DNA of 64,000 nucleotides from NCBI GenBank assembly GCA_963669155.1, contig OZ022594.1, positions 19,906,474 to 19,970,473 of the forward strand, written 5' to 3'. The position numbers were made by a program, and so were the translations under genes. The notes beneath the pieces were generated by a model. That model was not told where the DNA came from. It ran no database searches and saw only the letters and a program-made list of their open reading frames with translations. Below, one piece after another: positions 36,801 through 49,730 of the stretch. The DNA comes from Arbacia lixula (lineage: Eukaryota; Echinodermata; Echinoidea; Arbacioida; Arbaciidae). Position 1 is the stretch's first letter, and every line of letters begins with the position of its first letter.

Positions 36801-39800
36801 TTCATGACACCTAATATAGTAGATTTAGTATGTAAAAGTGTACAAAATGAAAGAGTAGAGTGTGGAAGGACTAGAGGGTAGGGCGTGGAAGGACGGGAGG
36901 GTAGAGCGCAGAGGGACAGGAGGGGAGAGGGTAGAGGTATGCCCTAGAAGGAAGAGAGGGCAGAGCGTAGAAGGACGGGAAAGAAATAAAAAATGGCGAA
37001 ATGAAAAAGGATATTTCATGACACCTAATATAGTAGATTTAGTATGTAAAAGTGTACAAAATGAAAGAGTAGAGAGTGGAAGGACTAGAGGGTAGGGCGT
37101 GGAAGGACTGGAGGGTAGAGCGCAGAGGGACAGGAGGGGAGAGGGTAGAGGTACGCCCTAGAAGGAAGAGAGGGAAGAGCGTAGAAGGACGGGAAAGAAA
37201 TGGAAAATGGAGAAATGAAAAAGCATATTTCATGACACCTAATATGGTCGACTTAGTATGTAAAAGTGTACAAAATGAAAGAGTAGAGTGTGGAAGGACT
37301 AGAGGGTAGGGCGTGGAAGGACGGGAGGGTAGAGCGCAGAGGGACAGGATGGGAGAGGGTAGAGGTACGCCCTAGAAGGAAGAGAGGGTAGAGCGTAGAA
37401 GGACGGGAAAGAAATGGAAAATGGCGAAATGAAAAGGCATATTTCATGACACCTAATATAGTCGATTTAGTATGTAAAAGTGTACAAAATGAAAGAGTAG
37501 AGAGTGGAAGGACTAGAGGGTAGGGCGTAGAAGGACGGGAGGGTAGAGCGCAGAGGGACAGGATGGGAGAGGGTAGAGGTACGCCCTAGAAGGAAGAGAG
37601 GGTAGAGCGTAGAAGGAATGGAAAGAAATGGAAAATGGCGAATTGAAAAAGGATATTTCATGACACCTAATATAGTCGATTTAGTATGTAAAAGTGTACA
37701 AAATGAAAGAGTAGAGAGTGGAAGGACTAGAGGGTAGGGCGTGGAAGGACAGGAGGGTAAAGCGCAGAGGGACAGGAGGGGAGAGGGTAGAGGTACGCCC
37801 TAGAAGGAAGAGAGGTAGAGCGTAGAAGGACGGGAAAGAAATGGAAAATGGCGAAATGAAAAAGGATATTTCATGACACCTAATATAGTAGATTTAGTAT
37901 GTAAAAGTGTACAAAATGAAAGAGTAGAGTGTGGAAGGACTAGAGGGTAGGGCGTGGAAGGACAGGAGGATAGAGCGCAGAGGGACAGGAGGGGAGAGGG
38001 TAGAGGTACGCCCCTAGTAGGAGGGGAGAGGGTAGAGGTACGCCCTAGAAGGAAGAGAGGGTAGAGCGTAGAAGGACGGGAAAGAAATGGAAAATGGCGA
38101 AATGAAAAAGGATATTTCATGACACCTAATATAGTCGATTTAGTATGTAAAAGTGTACAAAATGAAAGAGTAGAGAGTGGAAGGACTAGAGGGTAGGGCG
38201 TGGAAGGACAGGAGGATAGAGCGCAGAGGGACAGGAGGGGAGAGGGTAGAGGTACGCCCCTAGTAGGAGGGGAGAGGGTAGAGGTACGCCCTAGAAGGAA
38301 GAGAGGGCAGAGCGTAGAAGGACGGGAAAGAAATGGAAAATGGAGAATGAAAAAGCACACCTAATATAGTCGACTTTGTATGTATTAGTATACAAAATGA
38401 AAGAGTAGAGTGTAGAAGGATTCGAGGATAGGGCGTAGAAGGACGGGAGGGTAGAGCGCAGAGGGACAGGATGGGAGAGGGTAGAGGTACGCCCTAGAAG
38501 GAAGAGAGGGTAGAGCGTAGAAGGACGGGAAAGAAATGGAAAATGGAGAAATGAAAAAGCATATTTCATGACACCTAACATAGTCGATTTAGTATGTAAA
38601 AGTGTACAAAATGAAAGAGTAGAGAGTGGAAGGACTAGAGGGTAGGGCGTAGAAGGACGGGAGGGTAGAGCGCAGAGGGACAGGATGGGAGAGGGTAGAG
38701 GTACGCCCTAGAAGGAAGAGAGGGTAGAGCGTAGAAGGAATGGAAAGAAATGGAAAATGGCGAATTGAAAAAGGATATTTCATGACACCTAATATAGTCG
38801 ATTTAGTATGTAAAAGTGTACAAAATGAAAGAGTAGAGAGTGGAAGGACTAGAGGGTAGGGCGTGGAAGGACAGGAGGGTAGAGCGCAGAGGGACAGGAG
38901 GGGAGAGGGTAGAGGTACGCCCCTAGTAGGAGGGGAGAGGGTAGAGGTACGCCCTAGAAGGAAGAGAGGGCAGAGCGTAGAAGGACGGGAAAGAAATGGA
39001 AAATGGCGAAATGAAAAAGGATATTTCATGACACCTAATATAGTCGATTTAGTATGTAAAAGTGTACAAAATGAAAGAGTAGAGAGTGGAAGGACTAGAG
39101 GGTAGGGCGTGGAAGGACTGGAGGGTAGAGCGCAGAGGGACAGGAGGGGAGAGGGTAGAGGTACGCCCCTAGTAGGAGGGGAGAGGGTAGAGGTACGCCC
39201 TAGAAGGAAGAGAGGGAAGAGCGTAGAAGGACGGGAAAGAAATGGAAAATGGAGAAATGAAAAAGCATATTTCATGACACCTAATATGGTCGACTTAGTA
39301 TGTAAAAGTGTACAAAATGAAAGAGTAGAGTTTGGAAGGACTAGAGGGTAGGGCGTGGAAGGACGGGAGGGTAGAGCGCAGAGGGACAGGAGGGGAGAGG
39401 GTAGAGGTACGCCCTAGAAGAAAGAGAGGGTAGAGCGTAGAAGAACGGGAAAGAAATGGAAAATGGCGAAATGAAAAAGGATATTTCATGACACCTAATA
39501 TAGTCGATTTAGTATGTAAAAGTGTACAAAATGAAAGAGTAGAGAGTGGAAGGACTAGAGGGTAGGGCTTGGAAGGACAGGAGGATAGAGCGCAGAGGGA
39601 CAGGAGGGGAGAGGGTAGAGGTACGCCCCTAGTAGGAGGGGAGAGGGTAGAGGTACGCCCTAGAAGGAAGAGAGGGCAGAGCGTAGAAGGACGGGAAAGA
39701 AATGGAAAATGGCGAAATGAAAAAGGATATTTCATGACACCTAATATAGTCGATTTAGTATGTAAAAGTGTACAAAATGAAAGAGTAGAGAGTGGAAGGA

Positions 39801-42180
39801 CTAGAGGGTAGGGCGTGGAAGGACTGGAGGGTAGAGCGCAGAGGGACAGGAGGGGAGAGGGTAGAGGTACGCCCCTAGTAGGAGGGGAGAGGGTAGAGGT
39901 ACGCCCTAGAAGGAAGAGAGGGAAGAGCGTAGAAGGACGGGAAAGAAATGGAAAATGGAGAAATGAAAAAGCATATTTCATGACACCTAATATGGTCGAC
40001 TTAGTATGTAAAAGTGTACAAAATGAAAGAGTAGAGTTTGGAAGGACTAGAGGGTAGGGCGTGGAAGGACGGGAGGGTAGAGCGCAGAGGGACAGGAGGG
40101 GAGAGGGTAGAGGTACGCCCTAGAAGAAAGAGAGGGTAGAGCGTAGAAGAACGGGAAAGAAATGGAAAATGGCGAAATGAAAAAGGATATTTCATGACAC
40201 CTAATATAGTCGATTTAGTATGTAAAAGTGTACAAAATGAAAGAGTAGAGAGTGGAAGGACTAGAGGGTAGGGCTTGGAAGGACAGGAGGATAGAGCGCA
40301 GAGGGACAGGAGGGGAGAGGGTAGAGGTACGCCCCTAGTAGGAGGGGAGAGGGTAGAGGTACGCCCTAGAAGGAAGAGAGGGCAGAGCGTAGAAGGACGG
40401 GAAAGAAATGGAAAATGGCGAAATGAAAAAGGATATTTCATGACACCTAATATAGTCGATTTAGTATGTAAAAGTGTACAAAATGAAAGAGTAGAGAGTG
40501 GAAGGACTAGAGGGTAGGGCGTAGAAGGACGGGAGGGTAGAGCGCAGAGGGACAGGATGGGAGAGGGTAGAGGTACGCCCCTAGTAGGAGGGGAGAGGGT
40601 AGAGGTACGCCCTAGAAGGAAGAGAGGTAGAGCGTAGAAGTACGGGAAAGAAATGGAAAATGGCGAAATGAAAAAGGATATTTCATGACACCTAATATAG
40701 TAGATTTAGTATGTAAAAGTGTACAAAATGAAAGAGTAGAGAGTGGAAGGACTAGAGGGTAGGGCGTGGAAGGACGGGAGGGTAGAGCGCAGAGGGACAG
40801 GATGGGAGAGGGTAGAGGTACGCCCTAGAAGGAAGAGAGGGTAGAGCGTAGAAGGACGGGAAAGAAATGGAAAATGGCGAAATGAAAAAGCATATTTCAT
40901 GACACCTAATATAGTCGATTTAGTATGTAAAAGTGTACAAAATGAAAGAGTAGAGAGTGGAAGGACTAGAGGGTAGGGCGTGGAAGGACTGGAGGGTAGA
41001 GCGCAGAGGGACAGGAGGGGAGAGGGTAGAGGTACGCCCCTAGTAGGAGGGGAGAGGGTAGAGGTACGCCCTAGAAGGAAGAGAGGGCAGAGCGTAGAAG
41101 GACGGGAAAGAAATGGAAAATGGCGAAATGAAAAAGGATATTTCATGACACCTAATATAGTAGATTTAGTATGTAAAAGTGTACAAAATGAAAGAGTAGA
41201 GAGTGGAAGGACTAGAGGGTAGGGCGTGGAGGGACAGGAGGGTAAAGCGCAGAGGGACAGGAGGGGAGAGGGTAGAGGTACGCCCCTAGTAGGAGGGGAG
41301 AGGGTAGAGGTACGCCCTAGAAGGAAGAGAGGGTAGAGCGTAGAAGGACGGGAAAGAAGTGGAAAATGGCGAAATGAAAAAGGATATTTCATGACACCTA
41401 ATATAGTAGATTTAGTATGTAAAAGTGTACAAAATGAAAGAGTAGAGTGTGGGAGGACTAGAGGGTAGGGCGTGGAAGGACGGGAGGGTAGAGCGCAGAG
41501 GGACAGGATGGGAGAGGGTAGAGGTACGCCCTAGAAGGAAGAGAGGGTAGAGCGTAGAAGGACGGGAAAGAAATGGAAAATGGCGAAATGAAAAAGCATA
41601 TTTCATGACACCTAATATAGTCGATTTAGTATGTAAAAGTGTACAAAATGAAAGAGTAGAGAGTGGAAGGACTAGAGGGTAGGGCGTGGAAGGACAGGAG
41701 GATAGAGCGCAGAGGGACAGGAGGGGAGAGGGTAGAGGTACGCCCTAGAAGGAAGAGAGGGTAGAGCGTAGAAGGAATGGAAAGAAATGGAAAATGGCGA
41801 AATGAAAAAGGATATTTCATGACACCTAATATAGTAGATTTAGTATGTAAAAGTGTACAAAATGAAAGAGTAGAGAGTGGAAGGACTAGAGGGTAGGGCG
41901 TGGAAGGACAGGAGGGTAGAGCGCAGAGGGACAGGAGGGGAGAGGGTAGAGGTACGCCCCTAGTAGGAGGGGAGAGGGTAGAGGTACGCCCTAGAAGGAA
42001 GAGAGGGTAGTGCGTAGAAGGACGGGAAAGAAATGGAAAATGGAGAATGAAAAAGCACACCTAATATAGTCGACTTTGTATGTATTAGTATACAAAATGA
42101 AAGAGTAGAGTGTAGAAGGATTCGAGGATAGGGCGTAGAAGGGCAGGACGGTAGAGTGTAGAAGGACGGGAAATACTTTC
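24890..42180 (+). repeat. 17-kb satellite array of 246- and 214-bp monomers with higher-order structure
   Basis: Roughly 70-75 head-to-tail monomers, purine-rich on the + strand. Long monomers (246 bp) differ from short ones (214 bp) by a 32-bp internal duplication around CCCTAGTAGGAGGGGAGAGG. A variant monomer with a deletion (GGAGAATGAAAAAGCACACC) recurs at 28968, 32143, 35168, 38343 and 42043. The spacings of 3,175, 3,025, 3,175 and 3,700 bp imply a 6.2-kb super-unit. A further 706-bp (three-monomer) duplication lies near 39295-40001. Monomers decay at both array edges. Confidence 0.97.
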
Positions 42181-42313
42181 GAAATGGAGATATTAAAAAG
42201 TATATTTAATGAAACATGTAGTAAACTTAGGATATGTGATTATTCCTATATAAGGATAGATTGTGTAGATTAGGTAGGGCGTAGAAGGACAGTTCTAAGG
42301 GTAGAGAGCAGAG

Positions 42314-42328
42314 CCCCCCCCCCCCCCC

Positions 42329-42372
<44 letters not shown>
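42314..42372 (+). repeat. C15 homopolymer and (CT)n
   Basis: C15 at 42314-42328, then a (CT)n run to 42372, at the satellite's right edge. Confidence 0.92.
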
Positions 42373-42373
<1 letters not shown>

Positions 42374-42512
42374 AAAATATTTATCTTTGAACTTTTCATT
42401 TCGAACCACAATCATATCCCTCTCTCCTTTCCCTTCCTTCTCTTGAAATTGGAGAAAGAAAATGAGGAAGAAAGTTATACGTGAGACTTTAATAACCCTT
42501 CTCACCCCCACG

Positions 42513-42532
42513 CCCCCCCCCCCCCCCCCCCC
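42513..42532 (+). repeat. C20 homopolymer
   Basis: Twenty C in a row, followed by CTCCTCCCCCCTCC. On the minus strand this is a strong G-quadruplex candidate. Confidence 0.92.
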
Positions 42533-42639
42533 TCCTCCCCCCTCCTCAAAGAAAAAATGCACGAGCACAGTGCATGTATCCTGTGAAAACGCGCGCGCAC
42601 GGACGTACGGAAGATATTTATATCACTATTCATGAGAAC

Positions 42640-43204
42640 GTTGATTGTGATTGGATGGTCCTGTCCACGTGACACCTCATGTTTATGCATGTCTGCGCTG
42701 TTAAATATTCATGTACCTCTGCCCTCTCCCATTTAGCCGACCCCACTACACACACACATCCATGCACCCCATTTGTACTGCCAGCCTAGCCAGCCCCGTT
42801 TTACAGCTACAGCCCAGCGAATCGCAACGCTGAAACCCCTATCAGTGGTCGACCTATTACCATACAGAGCGTGCTGCTGCCTGCTGTTGTGTATGTACCT
42901 GTATGTAAACTTCGTGCGCTATCATTTACAAGAGCCTATTCAGCGGAGAGGTGGCTTGTTCTTTCACTGGCTCTCCGCCTATTAAAAAACAGGAGTAAAA
43001 AAGAAGAACAAGTGTGGAGACCGGACCATTCAGCTTGGAACTTGATTCTTTTCACTGCAGTTTTCTTGGTTGGTGTGCGGGATTATGTAGCTAATCTGGC
43101 GAGGTGGACAAGGAGTATAAGCCATATCACACTGGCTCAGGAATAATGGGCTTTGAGCTGCAGGAATTGTAACAACAGGAGCTGGGATAATCAGGCATCA
43201 TAAT
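42640..43204 (+). promoter_or_regulatory. Possible promoter and noncoding first exon of the downstream gene
   Basis: An inverted CCAAT box (GATTGG near 42650) and a CACGTG E-box near 42666 precede sequence of balanced composition that ends at a donor-like AAT|gtaagc (GT at 43205). No credible protein is encoded. It could be the 5' UTR start of the gene whose first coding exon is at 62476. Inference only. Confidence 0.25.
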
Positions 43205-43205
43205 G

Positions 43206-44700
43206 TAAGCATTGCGGCTGGTGTTGTTTGTGTGTATGTGTGTGTGTGCGTGGTGTTCTTTGCATCGCGATTGATTTGATTTGATCTGATCTGAGAGGCT
43301 CCTGATCTGATCTCACCCTGTGTGTGGGGTACCCCGGATTTACTATTGATATTATTATTAAAGCGCAGTGTGGGTTTAGGGCCAGAGCTTGTAATGCCTT
43401 TACAACAAATAGATTCTTGGATGATGTTTGAAGGTTTGCATGGTGGTATGATCAATCACGAGAGAGGTTTACGGTACACCATGTGTAAAGTCCTGGGAGA
43501 ATAGATTCTTCCTGGAGATTGGATTGGATAATAGTACCCAAACAAGAAGACTGGAATCTTAATAAAACTGAGCATGGTTAGGGTATTGCTCCTGTACTGC
43601 AACACCCAAAAATTAGTGCCTGTACATCGATGGATCTACTGAGATTGCACCTGGCTCTTCTTGTATTCCCTAGAGACTGAAGTCTATCAATTCACTATGT
43701 GTAGAGAAGCAATTGCTCTGTGCAGTTACATGAATACCAACAGCAGATCAATTTGTATATTTTTCTCTGTTAAACAACCCAACATTTGCAATTTCATTAC
43801 CATTTACAGATACATTGATACTTTAATATTCGAAGCCGTAAGCGCTTCTCCACATAGCACGAATGGGTAGACTTCCAACACTATTTGAGGGTACATGTAT
43901 GTAAAAAAAATGTAATTTTGATGAACACATGCACATGCCCTGAATGAGACGGTTATACTGGTCTACTGTACTGTATGCAGAGGCTGCGTGAGTATGTGTG
44001 TTCTAGTCATATTCTTGAACTTCATTCTGTAGTTGTACTACTCCACACAGATAGATCGTCATGTGGTTGTAATTGATACTAGTTCTGTTCACGTTGCATA
44101 TTATTCTGTACTATGCTTGATTATACTGTACATTGAAATCACTAATGTGTGAACTATTTCACATAGATCAACAAACACACCACTACCACTGCAATGTAGA
44201 ACTGTAAGTCACTCGTAATTGTCAATATGCTTCTGTGTATATTTCATATGCCACCTTCTGCACTTCTACAGTGTATACATGTATATGCCCATTTATAATA
44301 ATAATAATAATAATATTCCATTCTTATATTGCGCAATTTTACAGTTAAGTCTCAATGTGCATAGAAGAGAAACAGAGAAAGAAGTAGAACTTTATTGATA
44401 TCACCAATTCACAGTATTCCTGTCATAGTGTGGTAGGGTGTAGAGTAAAGGTCAGGATTATCATAGGGCTGTAATAGGTCAGTATGCTGATTCCATTTTC
44501 TGGGGCATTTATACAATATTTTTTGTGTGTACATGTATAGAAAGACAGCTTGAATGTTTACTGTTTCCACATGCAGACTCTCGATATGTGATGTGTCTAT
44601 GTATTAATTGTGTTAGGTTTATATGAAGAGGACAATGTTATGGAAAACAGTATCCTCAAATAGCCTGTACATTAATCAGGATTCCTTTTGTAAAGGGGGC
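43206..44700. other. Presumed intron DNA, no gene recognised
   Basis: It contains the ~50-bp block shared with 7186-7235 and an ATA/ATA-rich stretch at 44298-44315. Nothing else was recognised. Confidence 0.4.
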
Positions 44701-44705
44701 ACTCA

Positions 44706-44935
44706 TTAAAGGGATACACATTTGGAGTGATCAGTGATTAAATGTTTGGCCCAAGCAATTTAAGGGTTTGTGATTTAATCATTAATTACTCCAAATGTGG
44801 ATCGTTTGAGTGCAAATAACTTTCAGCAAGTTTCTAAAATGGACAATGCGTGAATTTAAGACCATCGGCAAGAAGATTGCTCATGATCACCCATTTGAAG
44901 GCTTTTTGTCTTCCCAGTACAGTATATTCCCTGTG
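44706..44935. mobile_element. Truncated relative of the foldback element at 59396
   Basis: ATTACTCCAAATGTGGATC, ACTTTCAGCAAGTTTCTAAA and GGCTTTTTGTCTTCCCAGTA match the right half of 59396-59743. A TTAA stands at the left edge (44706). Confidence 0.6.
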
Positions 44936-45499
44936 GAATCACTCTTCTGCGCAATACATTAATAACTATTTGCACCAGTGTACCAGAGAAGCAGAATCCA
45001 CACTGCAGTATAGGCTTACTGTAACCAGGGATGTGTTAGGAAGGAGAAAAAACTTGAGCATAATATATTCAAACATCTGTATGGATACTAAAGTGTGCTA
45101 ATGAATGTCAAAAGCATTCCACAATCACTACAATGCTTTGATGTCCCATGCGCGGCACCGACATTCAGCTGCTCTCAACTTGAAAAGCAATATCTTTAAT
45201 TCACTGTTTTGTCTCTGGAAGCTATGTTTCTTATCACATTTTTGTGCAAATTTCAAGAAAGTTACGGGCAACACCACTAAAGATCCTGTACTCAGTTTTC
45301 TTCTAAATAATCGTTGAATGATGCACAAACGGCGGTGCCACGCATGGGTTCAAAGAAAGAAAGTTGTTTCATTTCCTTCCATAACACATCCCTGCTGTAA
45401 CAATGATAAATTGAACGCTGCACAGATAAATAGCTAAAAAGTCATGTAGGCCATTGAGGATCCTCTGGCTCTGGTTGATTCATTTGTGACACATACTGT

Positions 45500-45955
45500 A
45501 AGCCCTGTTCGTGCACCTCGGTTAGAACGTTTCCAGCAAGCCTCGAAAAACGATTCATAAACACTGAAAAAGCTGTAATACGGTATTGCTGTATTCTGGA
45601 CATGTTGGACTCTGCCCATACCCCTACCTAGAGCAAACATACGATGGCTACATGATTTTTCGCTGAGCCATGTGAGCGTTGCGATTAGCAAAACACATGC
45701 TAGAGTGCGATGCACATGCCGTAACATTAACAGCTATATTTTGTGAACGCAGTTTATAAGATGCGTTTACTGCAATGTTGTGGTATTTTTTTTTACCAGG
45801 TCTTTATCTGAAAAGGAGGAAGCACATACCACATTATTTGAGTGACTCCCATTCATATACATGGCTATAGGTAATGCATCAGCAAAATTGCCACAAATGT
45901 TGCGCTTATTTTGCAGATAGGTGGCATATAATTATGAACAGGGTTTTTGAGCCAA
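45500..45955 (-). mobile_element. ~450-bp foldback/MITE family D, minus orientation
   Basis: This is a diverged reverse-complement copy of 46080-46520, sharing the TGATGCATTACC, CCTCCTTTT and GGACATGTTGGACTC-type blocks. With its neighbour it forms an inverted pair. Confidence 0.6.
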
Positions 45956-46079
45956 ATCAGAGCATACTTATCAGCTGTGCTTGGGAGGCACCATATTGCT
46001 CACAACTAACCAACAATTACAAGTAGTATCCTACTCAAACTCAGTGCTTACTGGGGTTTGGAAATATGTGCTTGCATTA

Positions 46080-46520
46080 ACACCCTTCATATACACCGCC
46101 TATCCGCGAAAAAGGTGCAACATTTGCAGCAATTTTGCCGATGCATTACCGATAGCTGCATATATGAACGGGAATCGCTCAAATAATGCGGTATTTGCTT
46201 CCTCCTTTTTTGCGGCTTTTTCGCGGATCGAGATCTAGTAATAATACTGCAATATTGCGGTGAGTGAATCTTTATAAACTGCGTCCGCAAAATAGGCGTA
46301 AATGTTGCGCCTTGTGCATCGCGCTCTGGCAGGTGGGTCGCTAATCCCACCGCTCATATGGCTGAGCGGAACATGTCACCATTAGTTTGGAGAGAGTCCA
46401 GCCGTCCCAAACACGGCAACATTACGGCTTTTGGGGTGTATATGAACGGTGCTTTTGCGGCTCGCTGGAAACTTGCTTACCGATGTGCATAGGTAATAAT
46501 AGTGGTATATGGTATATGAA
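46080..46520 (+). mobile_element. ~450-bp MITE family D, plus orientation
   Basis: It starts ACCCTTCATATACACCGCC and ends GGTATATGAACGGGGC. The ends are imperfect inverted repeats. A close copy is at 58888-59348 and a fragment at 53530-53620. Noncoding. Confidence 0.65.
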
Positions 46521-48540
46521 CGGGGCTATTGAGTGCATGCACTGCGCTGGTGTCATATGGTATGAACACTATGAGTATGTCAAACAATGACACACCAACA
46601 TTTTTTTGTGCACTTTTGGCTGCATTTATCAACTCTTTTCTAATTCGCAGTCACCATTTTCAAACTTGAATTGAAATGCTAATTCTTTGACAATATACAG
46701 CCTCTGTCATCCATTGTTATGCAGGTTGTTCCATGATTAAGACTCATCACACCATCCACCATGTTGCAAATCACATAATGTGAAACAAATGCAGATTCTG
46801 ACCAAAGAGACATTACATAGTACACAGAATGAACTTATTAGTGTGGCCCTCCACGTGCATGTACATGTATAGATGAGTACATGTACAGTTTGACAGTTCC
46901 ATGTACTCTGACTGATTTGCTGGTACATTATCTTGTTGAGAGGTGTCAAGGGCAAAGTTGTTGTTCAGATATCATATGTCACGGCAACGGCGTAATGCAC
47001 TAAGACATGTCTGCATTGTAGCATGACTGTTAGGCCAAAAAACTGTACAGTTTCAGCCAATTTCATGAAACCGTACTAAGCCTAGTTATTTTCTCAAGTG
47101 CATTTAGTTCCCGGTATATTTAGGTTTATATTCCACATACTAAGAATGTTGCTATATGATTGGTGAAGAGTTGATCACGTGACGAGGCGTAGTTTTTCCT
47201 ATCAGATCACCTGAGAATAAAAGTTCGTTACACTCTAGGTGATAGTACTTTTTGGTTTCGCTGATCTCTTCACTCCTCAGTCCTAATGCGTGATTAATAT
47301 TTTGAGTACGCGCGAAAAAAAAGTGCGTTACACTCGGCAATGAGACCTCGACAATGAGACCTCTGCGATCTGAATGTATACGCTATCTTTCCTCAGCTGC
47401 GCCAGATCGCCTCGGAAGTGATAGTTCATCCCATCACCTTCACCAATTGTTGATTATTTGTTTAAACTAACTAGGCTAGTAAGATTTAATGAATGTGGCC
47501 CTTGAGCTTTTGTCTACAGACACAAAATGATGTCTTTTGTATTGTACCTTGTAGAGTCTGTGTTAGGAGACTACAATAGGCCATGTGGTGAAGCTGCTCT
47601 GGACGTAGTTGTTGTTTTGTTTTTATATTGTACATTAAGTAGAGTCTGTTATGAGACGACAATAGGCAATGTGCTGAAGCTGCTCTGGATGTAGTTGTTT
47701 TGTTTTTATATGTGGCGGCAGTCACAATTGTCTGTTTCAGCCATTATCATTTTGTACATTTTTAATAAAAACAAAATTTATTATAAATTTCTTCTCAATT
47801 CCTTTTTGTTAGGAGAAACTTGTGTAAGGCATTACAAAGCAAATAAAATTGTATTCAAATTATGTCCTACTTTCTCTCATCGGGAACAAAGCGGTCACTT
47901 CAGCCAGGCAGACAGTGTGGAATAGTCTTTACTCAAGGCTCGATGAAATACAATTGATCAAATTATACAGATTAGATTCTATGCTGGAAGACTAGGCACA
48001 GACTCGATTGAACCGCTTCTCAAAACATCTGCAAGATAAGACTAGTGCCTTGACTGGCCATTTGTGTCTCCATAGCAACATGAACAACGTAATACATGTT
48101 TGAGCTTGTTTCTGCATTTCAGACTTATTGACGCAGACTCCTGTGTGACTTTTTTTTTAGGCTAAAAACACTTTCAAAATACACCATGATTCAAAACCAT
48201 TGTTTCTTGCCAGAAAAAAAATTCATACAACTTCTGAGATGTTTGAAGTGTTTTTTGAAACATTAAGGTTACTGAAATCTTAGATGTTTTTGAAACATTT
48301 TGTTTAAAGGACATCACAAAGCATTGCACAGGGTATGAGCAAAGGGATGAATTGAACAGAATGAGTGAGGTAATGGCATGCTCGATGAAACTATGTTTCT
48401 AACCAAAACATCCATCTTGTAAACGCATCCCTAGAAAGACGGTTTTCGTATTTAAACTTGTTTTGAGATCATGCTTCAAAATAACAGATTCTGGGAATGC
48501 AAAATGTGATAAATGCTGCCCAACTGACATGCTGGCCTGC
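46521..48540. other. Presumed intron DNA with an 88-bp tandem duplication
   Basis: Two copies of a block with TAGAGTCTGT and GAAGCTGCTCTGGA occur at about 47551-47715 with a period of 88 bp. An exact X-box, GTCTCCATAGCAAC, is at 48066-48079. No gene was recognised. Confidence 0.45.
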
Positions 48541-48671
48541 AAAGCTTTTTATACTGGCATTTCTTACCCCTGTACTTGCTCTTGAACCCAGCAACTCCCC
48601 CCCCCCCCCCCGTCGTAGCCGCACCTATAGTACGAGCCTAAGGAAATTTATGCCAGTGTAAAAAGCATACT
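48541..48671. mobile_element. Short relative of the 51092 element
   Basis: AAGCTTTTTATACTGGCATT at the left and ATGCCAGTGTAAAAAGCATA at the right resemble the TATGCTTTTCACACTGGC termini of 51092-51671. CCTATAGTACGAGCCTAAGG inside matches its internal motif. A C15 run is at 48597-48611. Confidence 0.5.
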
Positions 48672-48688
48672 TGTTTTCTATGCACTTA

Positions 48689-48916
48689 CACTACAACTCA
48701 AAGGAATTGGCATCGGGTAAAGGGAAAGGGAAGGAGCCGCAGTTTTGAACCGTGGTATATTTTGTCCAGTTCAGCATGAAACATGATGCGTTTTAGGCTG
48801 AAGCAGCGCATTTCATGCTGAACTGGACAAAATATACCACGGTTTAACTAAAACTGCAGCTCCTTCCCTGTCTTCCCTTTCTTTTTACCCGATGCCAATT
48901 CCTTTGAGCTGTAGTG
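48689..48916. mobile_element. CACTAC-terminal foldback element, copy 1
   Basis: Inverted ends CACTACAACTCAAAGGAATT and AATTCCTTTGAGCTGTAGTG bound near-complete palindromic arms that include GTATATTTTGTCCAGTTCAG. The second copy is at 54020-54244. Confidence 0.75.
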
Positions 48917-49199
48917 TTCATGTATCTTTGGAGCTGGCACTTGACCATGTCAGGTGGGTAACATATGAAGGAACAGTAGGGGTATACAGAGAATACCCAG
49001 ATAATCCCCCTGGTCCATCTCATCCCCTTTTATAGGATTAAAAGGGATTTAACACTCCAGACCACAAGTCTTTCCAATGGTATGGTTTGTGGAACATGCT
49101 ACATGTAGGAGACCTGTGTTTGAACTCAGATTCACATCCAAGAAATGTGGTCACTCGGGCAGAAACCCCACTGTTCTTGCATGATCCTTTGGGTTGAAA

Positions 49200-49730
49200 A
49201 AGTTACTGCCTGTTAAAGGCACAGGCAACTGGGAGATCGGTAACATGCGTGATTCCGTAAGCCCCATTCAATCGTACACAAACCTTGTATGTCATGCGCA
49301 TTCGTCGGACTAGTCCAGCAATCTCCAAATGTGTCCGAAAACTTCTGAAAGTGACGCGAAGGCCGAAGGCAGAGGCTACACGTTTGGAAAATAATTATTT
49401 GCAGCCTGTGCGAGCGCTATCACTGGATGCGTGCGTGCTGCACTGCTCACCGAGCTAGACGAAGCATCGCACCGAACATCTAGAGTAGCTAGCTAGCCTG
49501 CCGCGAGGGCCGGGGGCGATTGCTCGCGAATACATGAATTACCAGTGGCTGGCTGGCCACTGGCCACCCGTTCTCAGGGTTGGAATTTTGGGCTTTGCAA
49601 ACCCTGTTCCAGTTAGGATGGCAACATTTACCATGAGCTGCAGTTACCAAAGGGGTGTGGCTTTATTGATGGTAGACTCAGTTTCAGGCTTTGAACAAAA
49701 AAACGTGCTGAAGGCTTGCCGCTTTAAATT
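49200..49730. other. GC/CpG-richer block
   Basis: CpG is common between about 49245 and 49540 (for example CCGCGAGGGCCGGGGGCGAT) in otherwise AT-rich DNA. It may be a repeat beginning at TTAAAGGC or an alternative promoter. No coding support. Confidence 0.25.

Noticed and set aside
28968-42043. CRISPR-like regular array
   Set aside because: Monomers are contiguous, long and without unique spacers. The genome is eukaryotic.
24859-42060. Dozens of 64-228-codon repeat proteins on the minus strand and 77-83-codon ones on the plus strand
   Set aside because: These are satellite monomers read in frame. The frame depends on monomer length and is broken by every 214-bp unit. There is no known domain. 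Kept only as a finding to test.
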